From the NCBI GenBank assembly GCA_946555465.1, contig CAMNST010000004.1:124001-188000 (forward strand): DNA of 64,000 nucleotides, given 5' to 3'. Of this stretch, positions 42,852 through 51,342 are shown piece by piece. The position numbers and the translations under genes were made by a program. Numbering within the stretch: position 1 is the first letter of the stretch; each line of letters starts with the position of its first letter. Under the pieces are notes generated by a model. It did not search any database, was not told the DNA's origin, and saw nothing but the letters and a program-made list of their open reading frames with translations. The stretch is from an uncultured Clostridia bacterium (GTDB lineage Bacteria > Bacillota > Clostridia > Oscillospirales > Acutalibacteraceae).

Positions 42852-43649
42852 ATGAATTTTAATGAAATTATGATTGCTGTCGGTACTGTATGTGTGATAA
42901 GCCTTGTAATAGGTCTGGTTCTCGGTATTGCCGAAAAGGTATTTCATGTTGAAACAGATGAAAGAGAATCACTTGTAAGAGATGAACTTCCCGGAAGTAA
43001 CTGCGGCGGCTGCGGATACGCAGGCTGTGACAGTCTTGCAAAGGCTATCGCCAAAGGTGAAGCGCCTGTTTCGGCATGTCCTGTGGGCGGAATGCCTGTT
43101 GCACAGAAAATTGCAGAAATTATGGGCAGCGAAGTTGGAGAGATGGAAAAGAGAGTTGCATATGTAAAGTGCGATGGAACCTGTGAAAAAAGGGAAACCG
43201 ATTACAATTATTTCGGTATTGACAGTTGTGTTTATGCTGCAAAAATGCCGGGGAGCAGTCCTTATTCCTGCAAATACGGTTGTCTTGGTTTTGGTTCCTG
43301 TGCAAAGGTTTGCGACCAGCGTGCAATACGCATTATTGATAATAAGGCAGTTGTTGATGAAGAACTTTGTATTGCCTGCGGAAAATGTCTGAGAATCTGT
43401 CCGCACAATCTGATTGAACTTATACCTGCTGCCGCAAGTCATAGGGTTCAGTGTTCTTCACAGTCAAGGGGTAAGGAAGTAAGAAATGCGTGTGAGGCAG
43501 GCTGTATAGGCTGTGGTTTATGTGCCAAAAACTGCCCTCATGATGCAATTATTTTTGAAAATAACATTGCAAAAATTGACTACGAAAAATGTAAAAAATG
43601 CGGTGCTTGTGTTGAAAAATGCCCGCGTAAAATAATTAAGATATTTTAG
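42852..43649 (+). CDS. rnfB: Rnf complex ferredoxin-like subunit RnfB
   Basis: A 265-aa subunit with an N-terminal membrane helix (about 5-27), the four-cysteine cluster SNCGGCGYAGCDSLAKAI (Cys51, 54, 59, 76) and several [4Fe-4S] motifs (CIACGKCLRICP, CIGCGLCAKNCP, CKKCGACVEKCP). It receives electrons from ferredoxin and feeds the complex. RBS AGGAGGG is present. It is last in the operon; a new promoter follows at 43673. Confidence 0.95.
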   Translation: MNFNEIMIAVGTVCVISLVIGLVLGIAEKVFHVETDERESLVRDELPGSNCGGCGYAGCDSLAKAIAKGEAPVSACPVGGMPVAQKIAEIMGSEVGEMEKRVAYVKCDGTCEKRETDYNYFGIDSCVYAAKMPGSSPYSCKYGCLGFGSCAKVCDQRAIRIIDNKAVVDEELCIACGKCLRICPHNLIELIPAAASHRVQCSSQSRGKEVRNACEAGCIGCGLCAKNCPHDAIIFENNIAKIDYEKCKKCGACVEKCPRKIIKIF

Positions 43650-43672
43650 GTTAAATTAATTTTGTTAAAATA

Positions 43673-43701
43673 TTGACAATTATTTGCTTTTCGTTTATTA
43701 T
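43673..43701 (+). promoter_or_regulatory. Promoter of the tandem-repeat lipoprotein gene
   Basis: TTGACA (43673-43678) and TATTAT (43696-43701), spacing 17, 53 nt before the start codon, so the gene can be expressed apart from rnf. Confidence 0.75.
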
Positions 43702-43754
43702 GAAGTTAAATCAGGCGGAAAATTCTGCCAAAAATTAATTTAAGGAGAAAAACT

Positions 43755-44756
43755 ATGACAAAAATGAAAAAAGTTCTTGCATTAGGTCTTGCATCGGTTC
43801 TTGCTGTTTCATTTGCTGCTTGCAGCAAAGGCGGAAATGATGATGCAAACAAGGGTGATGCAAACGCTGCTGCAAAAACAGGTTATTCTGTTATCAGTTC
43901 TGTTTCAGAAGTAAAAGAAACAACACTTACTGTTGATTCTGTATTTGCGGCTGTACTTGTAGATGCAGACGGCAAAATCATCGATTGCAAGATTGATGAG
44001 GCGCAGACAAAACCTGACCTTACTGTTGACGGAGGTACGGTTTCCGATGCAGATTTAAGAACAAAACTCGAGAAAAAAGAAGACTACGGAATGAAAGATA
44101 CTTCTGCTGCTGCAGGTATCGGTAAAGAGTGGTACGAGCAGATTTCCGCTTTTGAAACTTTTGCAAAGGGCAAAACTGCCGATGAAATCACTGCTGCTGT
44201 AGGAGCAGATGGCTATGCTTCTGACGCAGATCTTAAAGCAGGATGCACAATTCACGTTGGCGATATTGCAAAGGCTGTTACAAATGCAGTTGCCAATGCA
44301 CAGGATTTAGGTGCTTCAGCATCGGATACGCTTAAAATTGACATCACAACAGAAAAGTATTATGAAAGCAATGAAACAAATCTTCAGTATGATTCAAATT
44401 ATGCTGTTGTAACGCTTGATGCAGACGGAAAGATTACATCTTGCCTTGTTGACGCTTCTCAGGCAAAATGTTCTGTAGCAGACGGCAAATTTACTGTTTC
44501 AGAGGGCACATTCGCTTCTAAGAAAGAACTCAAAGAAGATTACGGCATGAAAAACGTATCTGCTGCCGCAGGTATCGGCAAAGAATGGTATGAACAGGCT
44601 GATGCATTTGAAAAGTGGGCAGTAGGCAAAACCGCTTCGGAAATTACTGCCGGTGTTGGTTCTGACGGTTATGCTTCAGACGCAGATCTTAAATCAGGAT
44701 GCACAATTATCGTTAGTTCACTTGCGCAGACAGTTTCTAACGCTGCAACAGTTTAA
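43755..44756 (+). CDS. Lipoprotein with two homologous halves, adjacent to rnf
   Basis: A 333-aa lipoprotein: signal peptide with lipobox FAAC (about Cys23), a short linker, then two similar units (about 43-165 and 196-310). Each starts with an A-V-x-x-D-A-D-G-K-I strand, contains DYGMK...SAAAGIGKEWYEQ and ends near DGYASDADLK(A/S)GCTI. The near-identical stretches suggest a recent internal duplication. I do not recognise the family; the layout recalls FMN-binding or periplasmic sensor domains, but no SGAT site is present. It lies 105 nt after rnfB. An electron-transfer partner or envelope role is only a guess. Confidence 0.7.
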   Translation: MTKMKKVLALGLASVLAVSFAACSKGGNDDANKGDANAAAKTGYSVISSVSEVKETTLTVDSVFAAVLVDADGKIIDCKIDEAQTKPDLTVDGGTVSDADLRTKLEKKEDYGMKDTSAAAGIGKEWYEQISAFETFAKGKTADEITAAVGADGYASDADLKAGCTIHVGDIAKAVTNAVANAQDLGASASDTLKIDITTEKYYESNETNLQYDSNYAVVTLDADGKITSCLVDASQAKCSVADGKFTVSEGTFASKKELKEDYGMKNVSAAAGIGKEWYEQADAFEKWAVGKTASEITAGVGSDGYASDADLKSGCTIIVSSLAQTVSNAATV

Positions 44757-44781
44757 TCAGAATAAAAACAATACAAAAAAA

Positions 44782-44820
44782 GGCTGTAAAAAACGAAAGT
44801 TTTTTACAGCCCTTTTCGTG
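44782..44820 (+). repeat. Terminator of the lipoprotein gene; left copy of 39-nt inverted repeat
   Basis: The hairpin (GGCTGTAAAAAAC, GAAA loop, GTTTTTTACAGCC) with T-rich tail ends the lipoprotein gene. All 39 bases occur again, reverse-complemented, at 45333-45371, where they end the NSS transporter gene. The pair brackets the 91-aa gene and the structured RNA. Confidence 0.88.
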
Positions 44821-44830
44821 ATTTATTCAA

Positions 44831-45106
44831 TTATTTTTTCAACATATGCTGCATATGGGCATAGCATTTATCTGAAAAAGTGGTCAGTTCTTCAGTGTAA
44901 TCCAGTGCATCACCGATTGCCATGCAGAGCAGGTCGTAGTTTTTGTTGTTGTACGCCTCCAGTTCAACACAGCACCCCTGCAGAACATTCAGCAGTTCAA
45001 TTTTGTTGGAGAGAATCTCCAGTCTGTCATTCAGTTGATTGTGCATTTTGAAAAATTCATGCAAATCCTTGCCCTCAATGTCATATGAATACGTTTTTTC
45101 AGTCAT
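44831..45106 (-). CDS. Helical 91-aa protein of unknown function
   Basis: A 91-aa acidic protein, almost entirely helical by composition (LHEFFKMHNQLNDRLEILSN and DALDYTEELTTFSDKCYAHM), with four cysteines (two adjacent). It could be a small helical bundle or a coiled-coil dimer. I do not recognise the family. RBS AGGGGG lies eight bases upstream. The structured RNA at 45121-45300 precedes it on the same strand, ending in a terminator 15 nt before the ATG, so expression may depend on read-through. Confidence 0.7.
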   Translation of the reverse strand: MTEKTYSYDIEGKDLHEFFKMHNQLNDRLEILSNKIELLNVLQGCCVELEAYNNKNYDLLCMAIGDALDYTEELTTFSDKCYAHMQHMLKK

Positions 45107-45120
45107 TTTTATGACCCCCT

Positions 45121-45300
45121 AAAAATAAAAAATGCGCAGCCGAAGCCACGCATAAAAAACGCACACTCCAACTGTCGCTCAACACAATTTAATATTTACA
45201 CTTGGAAAAGTGCGCATAATTAAATAGAGCATGCATTTTTATCAGGGAATAAAAATATACGCACTCTTCTCCATTTTCATATTAAATTGTATTGAGCATC
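45121..45300 (-). ncRNA. Structured RNA of about 180 nt (6S-like rod or attenuating leader)
   Basis: On the minus strand a promoter (45332-45304) starts an RNA near 45300. Its 5' end (45297-45279) pairs with 45195-45177 over 19 bp with one wobble. Inside, AGTGCG pairs with CGCACT, and TTTTTAT/ATAAAAA forms an apical hairpin. After the rod, a 9-bp stem with a UUCG loop (45153-45132) and a T-rich tail form an intrinsic terminator. Length, closing stem and internal bulge recall 6S RNA. But CGCAC of the inner stem could also pair with GTGCG just before the terminator, which would suit a leader controlling the 91-aa gene. Confidence 0.65.
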
Positions 45301-45303
45301 ATT

Positions 45304-45332
45304 ATCATATCACAATCCGAAATATTTGTCAA
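45304..45332 (-). promoter_or_regulatory. Promoter of the structured RNA
   Basis: On the minus strand TTGACA (45332-45327), 17 bases, TATGAT (45309-45304). Confidence 0.78.
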
Positions 45333-45371
45333 CACGAAAAGGGCTGTAAAAAACTTTCGTTTTTTACAGCC
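45333..45371 (-). repeat. Terminator of the NSS gene; right copy of 39-nt inverted repeat
   Basis: Read on the minus strand, these 39 bases equal 44782-44820 exactly. They form the terminator of the NSS transporter and run straight into the structured-RNA promoter. Confidence 0.88.
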
Positions 45372-45388
45372 CTTTTTCTTTAGACGGA

Positions 45389-46744
45389 TTATATTAAGCC
45401 TAATATAAGAATGATTACAACGATAACAGGCAGAACGAATGTCATATATCCGCGCATCCAATTTGCAACTTTGATGCCTTTGCCTTCGTTGGCTTCTGCC
45501 ATAAAGTTTTTCCATCCCCAGCCGTATCGGCTTACACAGAAGATTACAAATATAAGTGAGCCTATCGGAAGAATAAGATTGCTTACGATAAAATCTTCAA
45601 GATCCATAATTGTGGTTCCGTCACCGAGAGGCTGAATTTTGCTTAAAATATTAAAGCCCAATGCACAGGGAAGTGAAAGAACAAACATCAGAATACCGTT
45701 TGCAGCGCATGCTTTTTTTCTGCTGCATCCGAAAATATCTATTGTGCAGGAGATAATGTTTTCAAAAACTGCAAGAACTGTTGAAAGTGCAGCAAAAGTC
45801 ATAAATACAAAAAACAAACTTCCCCATAATCTTCCGAGCGGCATATTGTTAAAAATATTCGGCAGTGTTATAAAAATAAGACTCGGTCCGCTGTCAACTT
45901 CAACATTATATGCAAAGCAGGCAGGAAAGATAATCAAACCGGATGAAATAGCAACAAAAGTATCAAGTACGGCTACATTGATGGATTCGCCGAGTAATGT
46001 GCGTTTTTTGTCTATATAACTTCCGAAAATGGCCATTGCACCTATTCCGAGACTCAGTGTGAAAAACGCCTGGTTCATTGCTCCGGCAATTACATTTCCT
46101 ATGCCGATAGATTTCATTCTTTCAAAATCAGGCATAAGATAAAATTTAAGACCTTCCTTGCCGCCGTCCATAAAAGCGCTGTTTACCGCAAGCACAATCA
46201 TGATGGCAAGCAGCGCCAGCATCATAAATTTGGTAATTCGCTCCAGACCTTTCTGCAGGCTGAACGAACAAACAACAAAACCTGCTATAACAACAACAGC
46301 CATAAATATAACCATTGAAACAGGGTTTGAAAGCATATTACTGAAAATTTCGGAAACCTGGGATGGAGTCGTTTTCTCAAACTTTCCTGATGCTGTCAGC
46401 ACAAAATAATTAAGCATCCAGCCGGCAACAGTTGTGTAAAACATCATCAGCATATAATTTCCTGCCATTGCAACATAACCGTGCAAGTGCCATTTGCTGC
46501 CCTTTGGCTCAAGTTGCTGATACAGTCTTGCAGGACTTTTCTGGCTTGCACGACCCATAGCAAATTCCATAGTCATTACAGGAATTCCCAGTATTGCAAG
46601 AAAAAACAAATAAATAAGAACAAATGCACCGCCGCCGTATTGACCTGCCATATAGGGGAATTTCCATACATTTCCTATTCCGATAGCACAGCCTGCACTC
46701 AGCAGAATGAAACCGAGACGGCTGCCTAAACGCTCTCTCTGCAT
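45389..46744 (-). CDS. Sodium:neurotransmitter symporter (NSS/SNF) family transporter
   Basis: A 451-aa transporter with about 11-12 helices and the NSS signatures RLGFILLSAGCAIGIGNVWK (residues 6-25) and FPYMAGQYGGGAF in helix 1. These form the sodium and substrate sites; helix 6 has FTLSLGIGAMAIFGSY and helix 8 AALSTVLAVFENI. Bacterial relatives (LeuT, MhsT) import amino acids with Na+. It ends in the repeated terminator and may exploit a sodium gradient, which the Rnf pump could supply. Confidence 0.93.
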   Translation of the reverse strand: MQRERLGSRLGFILLSAGCAIGIGNVWKFPYMAGQYGGGAFVLIYLFFLAILGIPVMTMEFAMGRASQKSPARLYQQLEPKGSKWHLHGYVAMAGNYMLMMFYTTVAGWMLNYFVLTASGKFEKTTPSQVSEIFSNMLSNPVSMVIFMAVVVIAGFVVCSFSLQKGLERITKFMMLALLAIMIVLAVNSAFMDGGKEGLKFYLMPDFERMKSIGIGNVIAGAMNQAFFTLSLGIGAMAIFGSYIDKKRTLLGESINVAVLDTFVAISSGLIIFPACFAYNVEVDSGPSLIFITLPNIFNNMPLGRLWGSLFFVFMTFAALSTVLAVFENIISCTIDIFGCSRKKACAANGILMFVLSLPCALGFNILSKIQPLGDGTTIMDLEDFIVSNLILPIGSLIFVIFCVSRYGWGWKNFMAEANEGKGIKVANWMRGYMTFVLPVIVVIILILGLI

Positions 46745-46833
46745 TTTAACCTCCTGAAAATAATGTTATTTATAAGAAAATAATACCATAATATTTTAAA
46801 ATGTACAACAATATAAATGTTTAAAAGAAATTA

Positions 46834-46863
46834 AAATCGCAGTGGGTTAATTCACTGCGATTT
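46834..46863 (-). terminator. Terminator of the MFS gene
   Basis: CACTGCGATTT (46853-46863) and AAATCGCAGTG (46834-46844) pair, overlapping the stop codon of the leftward MFS gene, with T's after it on the minus strand. Confidence 0.75.
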
Positions 46864-48033
46864 GTTATGTTTTAGTGATAAAAGTGAAATAATAATTATT
46901 GCAGGGAAAATTATCGAAAAAATAAGACCTTTATTAAGGCTTCCGCCCATGGCATCTGTTATCCATCCGATAAGAGTTGGTCCCGTAGTGCATCCTATAT
47001 CCCCGGCAACTGCAAGAAACGCAAACATTGCCGTTGATGCATTTGGCATTTTTCTTGTTGTGAGGCTGATTGTTCCCGGCCACATGGCAGATACTGAAAA
47101 ACCGCAGATTGCACAGCCTATAAGTGCAATTACAGGTGAAGATGAAAGACAGGCAATCAGATATGAAATAATGCACAGTATTGCGGATACAATAAGATAT
47201 TTCCTGATTTCTATTTTTTCGCTTAACTTGCTGAAAATAATTCTTCCTGTTCCCATAAGCACGGCAAAAGCCATAGGACCTGCAAGGTCACCAACAGTTT
47301 TTGAAACGCCCAGCGCGGTTTCTGCAAAGGATGATGCCCATTGGCTCATTGCAAGTTCGGCAGCACCCGAGCAAACCATCAGAATAACTGCAATAATGAA
47401 AAACCTGTTTTTAAAAAGATTTTCTTTTTTAGTTTTTTTATTCTCTTCTTCAGGTTCAATAATTGGCACAAGACTGAAAAATATGCCGTTTAAAAGGGCA
47501 AAAATGCAAAATGCAAAAGAAAGAAAACGCCAGTTATCTCTGCCGAAAAACGCAAAGAATATACTCGAAACAGCAATTACAATTACCGTTCCCCAGCAGT
47601 AAAAAGAATGAAGAAGGCTCATGGCACCGGCCTTGTTATCAGACGGGCAGGATTCAACAACAGGTGATACAAGAACCTCAAGAAGTCCGCTTCCGACTGA
47701 GTAAAGGGAAATGGATATTACAATTCCCAGAAAAGAATTTTTCATAACATAAGGCAGAATGCCCAGAAGCAGAAAACCTATTGATGAAAACAGGTGGGCA
47801 CCGATAAGACATTTTTTGTAACCAATCTTATCTGCAAATCCTGCAGATATAAAATCAATAACAATCTGAGTAAAAAAAGTTAATGTTACGATTGATGTAA
47901 GTTGCGGCAGAGAAATATTAAATTCGCTGCTCCAGCCGACAAAAAGAAGCGGAGCAAAGTTGCAGACAATCGCTTGAACCATATAACCTATAAAACAGGC
48001 TGTTACGGTATGTTTATAATTCAAAAGTTTCAT
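46852..48033 (-). CDS. MFS transporter
   Basis: A 393-aa, 12-helix major facilitator (FGxxxDxxGxxxx-type loop 2-3: AGFADKIGYKKCLIG; SISLYSVGSGLLEVLVSPVV). The ATG at 48033 fits the first helix; a longer frame uses a TTG at 48069, and neither start has a clear RBS. Resembles sugar or drug carriers of the FucP/YfkF type. Substrate unknown. Confidence 0.82.
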   Translation of the reverse strand: MKLLNYKHTVTACFIGYMVQAIVCNFAPLLFVGWSSEFNISLPQLTSIVTLTFFTQIVIDFISAGFADKIGYKKCLIGAHLFSSIGFLLLGILPYVMKNSFLGIVISISLYSVGSGLLEVLVSPVVESCPSDNKAGAMSLLHSFYCWGTVIVIAVSSIFFAFFGRDNWRFLSFAFCIFALLNGIFFSLVPIIEPEEENKKTKKENLFKNRFFIIAVILMVCSGAAELAMSQWASSFAETALGVSKTVGDLAGPMAFAVLMGTGRIIFSKLSEKIEIRKYLIVSAILCIISYLIACLSSSPVIALIGCAICGFSVSAMWPGTISLTTRKMPNASTAMFAFLAVAGDIGCTTGPTLIGWITDAMGGSLNKGLIFSIIFPAIIIISLLSLKHNKSQ

Positions 48034-48146
48034 ATCGGTAATATTAGCATATATTATTTTAAATTTCAACAGAAAGTATATTCAAAATTTTTATTTTGAA
48101 TAAAAGTTATTTTTTACGGTAATAATGCTTGTGAGGTGTTATTTTT

Positions 48147-48860
48147 ATGGCAACAAAAGAAAAACCAAATAATAGAAATTTAAGAGCGCTTTTTTCAGTT
48201 ATATGTTTATGCATTATTGCTCTTGGGCTGATTGTTTATTTTTCAACGCAGAGCAAGGAATCATCAAAGGTAAATGAACCGACAACCGTAGCGGTTGAAT
48301 CAACTACCGAAGTTCAGAAACGTGTAACTGTTAAGGATACCACTGCTCAGACCCGGACCACTAAAAAAGATAATAACGATATAAGCACAACCGCTAAGCC
48401 GACCAGCACAGAACCTGCAACTATGGAGGCAGGAGATACGAATACCCCTTATAAATCATTTTATAAATACCCTTGCGAAGAATCGGTTATAAACGGTTAT
48501 TCGGAAGAACTTGTATTGAATGATACAATGGGAGATTACAGATCTCATGCGGCAGTTGATTTTAAGTGTGCGGCGGGCGGAAAAGTTTGTGCAGTAAATG
48601 ACGGTTTAGTTATCAGTGTTGAAAAAAGCAATCTGTATGGTAAGATAGTTGAAATTGACCATGGCGGAAAACTTGTTGCAAAATACTGCGGACTTGAAAC
48701 AGTAAATGTTTCTGCAGGTGACTATGTGACAATAGGTCAGAATATCGGAACACTCGGTGTTGTTCCGTTTGAGGCAAAAAGCGAAAGCCATCTTCATTTT
48801 GAAACAAAACTTGACGGCAAAACCGTTAATCCGCTTGATGTTATGGGCAAAACTGAATAA
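48147..48860 (+). CDS. Membrane-anchored M23/LytM-domain protein, SpoIIQ-like
   Basis: A 237-aa protein with a membrane helix (about 17-39), a Thr-rich linker (about 45-100) and an M23/LytM domain. The metal motif keeps HAAVD (first His, Asp) and HLHFE, so it may be active. NGYSEELVLNDTMGDYRSHA resembles the forespore protein SpoIIQ, which pairs with SpoIIIAH. A sporulation role is inferred; a general cell-wall endopeptidase is the alternative. RBS GAGGTG precedes the ATG; monocistronic with a terminator after it. Confidence 0.82.
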   Translation: MATKEKPNNRNLRALFSVICLCIIALGLIVYFSTQSKESSKVNEPTTVAVESTTEVQKRVTVKDTTAQTRTTKKDNNDISTTAKPTSTEPATMEAGDTNTPYKSFYKYPCEESVINGYSEELVLNDTMGDYRSHAAVDFKCAAGGKVCAVNDGLVISVEKSNLYGKIVEIDHGGKLVAKYCGLETVNVSAGDYVTIGQNIGTLGVVPFEAKSESHLHFETKLDGKTVNPLDVMGKTE

Positions 48861-48867
48861 AAAAATA

Positions 48868-48900
48868 ATCCCTCAGATTCTGAATCTGAGGGATATTTTT
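48868..48900. terminator. Bidirectional terminator
   Basis: ATCCCTCAGATTC (48868-48880) pairs with GAATCTGAGGGAT (48882-48894), then ATTTTT. Confidence 0.88.
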
Positions 48901-48906
48901 ATACGA

Positions 48907-49452
48907 TTAATAGAATTCTGCTAAACCTGCAGCACCGCCGAGTACGACTGTGAAAATAAGAACATAAAAAATAATGACAAGAAGATAAACTGCAAAAGGA
49001 ATAATAATTCCTGCTAAATTCATATTTTTAACTTTCTTTTTTTCATTTGCATACTGAGGAAAGTCCGGAATATTTTTTAAATTGCTCAGACCGATGCCGC
49101 CGCAAATCCAGCCTACAATAGGAACAAAAATGCCGACAATGATTGCAACAAGACCAAGTGTTTTGCAGTTTGAAAGTTGGTTTGTAATATTAGGGTCAAC
49201 AAATGGTGCATTTTGCTGATAATTTGCATATGGATTATTCTGATATGAATTACCCTGTGGGTTGAAATACTGTTCAGGCTCTGACTGAGGCTGACTGTAT
49301 GCATTCTGCTGTGGCTGGTTATAATAATTATTATCCTGAACAGGTGCAGAATAAGTACCCTGCTGAGGATTTGGTGTGCTTACAACATTGTTGCAAAATG
49401 GACAGAAAGTGGATTCATCCGGAATCTGTTGGCCGCATTTTTCACAAAACAT
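48907..49452 (-). CDS. Zinc-ribbon membrane protein (DUF4190-like)
   Basis: A 181-aa protein starting at the ATG at 49452, with AGGAG seven bases upstream; the longer frame has no RBS. An N-terminal zinc ribbon (Cys3, Cys6, Cys17, Cys20) is followed by a Gln/Asn/Tyr/Pro-rich low-complexity linker (about 25-80). Two membrane helices (GLVAIIVGIFVPIVGWICGG and PFAVYLLVIIFYVLIFTVVL) have the DUF4190 pattern. Function unknown; such proteins are common in Clostridia. Confidence 0.82.
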   Translation of the reverse strand: MFCEKCGQQIPDESTFCPFCNNVVSTPNPQQGTYSAPVQDNNYYNQPQQNAYSQPQSEPEQYFNPQGNSYQNNPYANYQQNAPFVDPNITNQLSNCKTLGLVAIIVGIFVPIVGWICGGIGLSNLKNIPDFPQYANEKKKVKNMNLAGIIIPFAVYLLVIIFYVLIFTVVLGGAAGLAEFY

Positions 49453-49672
49453 AGTTATTCTCCTTTTAAGGGAGATAGATAAAAATCTATTCACCCTATA
49501 TAAATTAAAATTTTCATCAATATTATTTTACTAAATATATATGTTTACGTCAAGCAAAAAATATATTTGTTATTCAAAATTTAGAATCGCATATAGAAGA
49601 TTTATGAATAAATTCGTAAAATTTAATTTATTTTCATAAAATCAGGCAAAAATATAGATAAAATTTACTATA

Positions 49673-49711
49673 AAAAAACGTTTTATGCCCTATAGGTGTA
49701 AGACGTTTTTT
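49673..49711 (+). other. Hairpin upstream of the phage cluster; gap 49453-49747
   Basis: AAAAAACGTTTTA (49673-49685) pairs with TAAGACGTTTTTT (49699-49711), ending in T's. It may be a terminator or attenuator before the phage operon. The rest of the gap is AT-rich with no gene, integrase or clear attachment site. Confidence 0.5.
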
Positions 49712-49747
49712 CGTTTTACAGATTTTACGGCTTGAAAAGGAGGATAA

Positions 49748-50086
49748 ATGGCTCGAAGAAAAAGAATTACGCAAAAAGATATATGTGATGGGTTGGGGCG
49801 TCTTGCTTTCGGCGAAATTCAGGATGCGGTTACATTGCTTTTTGAAAATGAAGAAAATATACTTACCACCCTGAAAGGACTTGATTTATTTAACGTCAGT
49901 GAAATAAAAAGGGCCAAAGGCGGCGGAATGGAAATTAAGTTTTTTGACAGATTCAAAGCACTTGAAAAACTTAAAGAAATTGCTGATGAAAGCGGTGGTG
50001 CCAAAGGGGATATATCTTTTTTTGAGGCACTTGAAAAAAGTGCAAAATTAAACAGTAAAATTTGCGGAGAATCCTTTTATGAGTAA
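49748..50086 (+). CDS. Phage terminase small subunit-like protein
   Basis: A 112-aa protein before the terminase large subunit, starting after AAGGAGG. It has a basic N-terminus (ARRKRITQKD) and a helix-turn-helix-like helical body (FFDRFKALEKLKEIADE), as in terminase small subunits that recognise packaging sites. Direct family motifs are weak; position supports the call. Its end overlaps the large subunit by 8 nt. Confidence 0.72.
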   Translation: MARRKRITQKDICDGLGRLAFGEIQDAVTLLFENEENILTTLKGLDLFNVSEIKRAKGGGMEIKFFDRFKALEKLKEIADESGGAKGDISFFEALEKSAKLNSKICGESFYE

Positions 50087-51338
50087 GTTTGATGTGTTTT
50101 CGCAGAAACAACTTGCAGTTTTAACCTGGTGGTGCGGCGAAAGCAGTGTGAGTGACAAAAGCGGAGTTATATGTGACGGTGCTGTAAGAAGCGGAAAAAC
50201 ATTATGTATGAGCATTTCTTTTATATGCTGGGCTTTTTACACTTTTGGCAATACGTCTTTTGCCCTTTGCGGAAAAACGATTGCATCGCTGAGACGAAAT
50301 GTTATAACGCCGCTGATTCCTATTCTTGAGGAACTGGGTTTTTGCTGCGATTTTAAAATCAGCAGAAATTATCTGAGAATCAGCAGAGGAAATGTTTTTA
50401 ATTGTTTTTATCTTTTCGGAGGGAGAGATGAATCATCGGCGTCTCTTATTCAGGGAATGACTCTCGGCGGAGTTATGTTTGATGAGGTTGCGCTTATGCC
50501 GCGTTCATTTGTTGAACAGGCACTGGCAAGATGTTCGCTTGAAAAGAGCAAATTTTTCTTTAACTGCAATCCCGAGCATCCGTATCACTGGTTTTATGCT
50601 GAATGGATAAAAAAACATAAAGAAAAAAATGTTTTATATCTTCATTTCACGATGGAGGATAATCCGTCTCTTTCTCCTGAGATAATCGGCAGATATAAAA
50701 GCCTTTATTCAGGAGCATTTTATGAGCGTTTTGTTGAAGGGAAATGGGTAACTGCCGACGGTCTTGTTTACCCTATGTTTGATGCAAACCGCCATATAAA
50801 AAAGTGCAGCGGATCTTTCAGTGAATATTATCTGTCCTGTGACTACGGAACTGTAAATCCTTTTTCGCTTGGATTATGGGGCAAATCAGGAAACTACTGG
50901 TACAGAGTGGATGAATATTATCATTCAAGCCGTGATGCCGGAGTTCAGCATACAGATGAGGAATACTATGAGGCACTTGAAAAACTTGCAGGCGGAAGAA
51001 AGATAACTGCACTTGTTATTGACCCGTCGGCAGCATCTTTTATTCAGACGGTAAAACGGCATGGTAAATATAAAGTTATCAAGGCGGATAATGATGTGCT
51101 TTCGGGGATTAACCGGGTTTGTCAGGCACTTAAAAATGACGAGATTTTTATTTCGCCGGCTTGCACCGATATAATCAGAGAGTTCTCTGTTTACCGCTGG
51201 GATAACAGTATAAGATGCGATGCTCCGAAAAAAGAAAATGATCACGCAATGGATGATATGCGGTATTTTGTTTCAACAATAATTAATGATAATAAAAATA
51301 ACAATCCGCTTATTACATTTGCGATAGAAAGGAATTAA
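50079..51338 (+). CDS. Phage terminase large subunit (PBSX family)
   Basis: A 419-aa terminase with ATPase motifs Walker A GAVRSGKT (34-41) and Walker B GVMFDEVALM (Asp135, Glu136), the C-motif region SKFFFNCNPEHPYHW, and the nuclease domain acids in LSCDYGTVNPFS and LVIDPSAAS. It would cut and pump phage DNA into capsids. RBS CGGAG precedes the ATG. Intact length for the family. Confidence 0.93.
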   Translation: MSKFDVFSQKQLAVLTWWCGESSVSDKSGVICDGAVRSGKTLCMSISFICWAFYTFGNTSFALCGKTIASLRRNVITPLIPILEELGFCCDFKISRNYLRISRGNVFNCFYLFGGRDESSASLIQGMTLGGVMFDEVALMPRSFVEQALARCSLEKSKFFFNCNPEHPYHWFYAEWIKKHKEKNVLYLHFTMEDNPSLSPEIIGRYKSLYSGAFYERFVEGKWVTADGLVYPMFDANRHIKKCSGSFSEYYLSCDYGTVNPFSLGLWGKSGNYWYRVDEYYHSSRDAGVQHTDEEYYEALEKLAGGRKITALVIDPSAASFIQTVKRHGKYKVIKADNDVLSGINRVCQALKNDEIFISPACTDIIREFSVYRWDNSIRCDAPKKENDHAMDDMRYFVSTIINDNKNNNPLITFAIERN

Positions 51339-51342
51339 ATCA

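Noticed and set aside
42969-43442. A 157-codon leftward frame
   Set aside because: It is antisense to rnfB, whose iron-sulfur motifs are unmistakable; Cys/Asn-rich shadow.
44831-45371. Insertion sequence bounded by inverted repeats
   Set aside because: The repeats are working terminators of the outer genes, no transposase is present and no target-site duplication is apparent.
46862-47602. A 246-codon rightward frame
   Set aside because: It lies entirely antisense to the MFS gene, whose translation has clear membrane helices, and has no RBS or family pattern.
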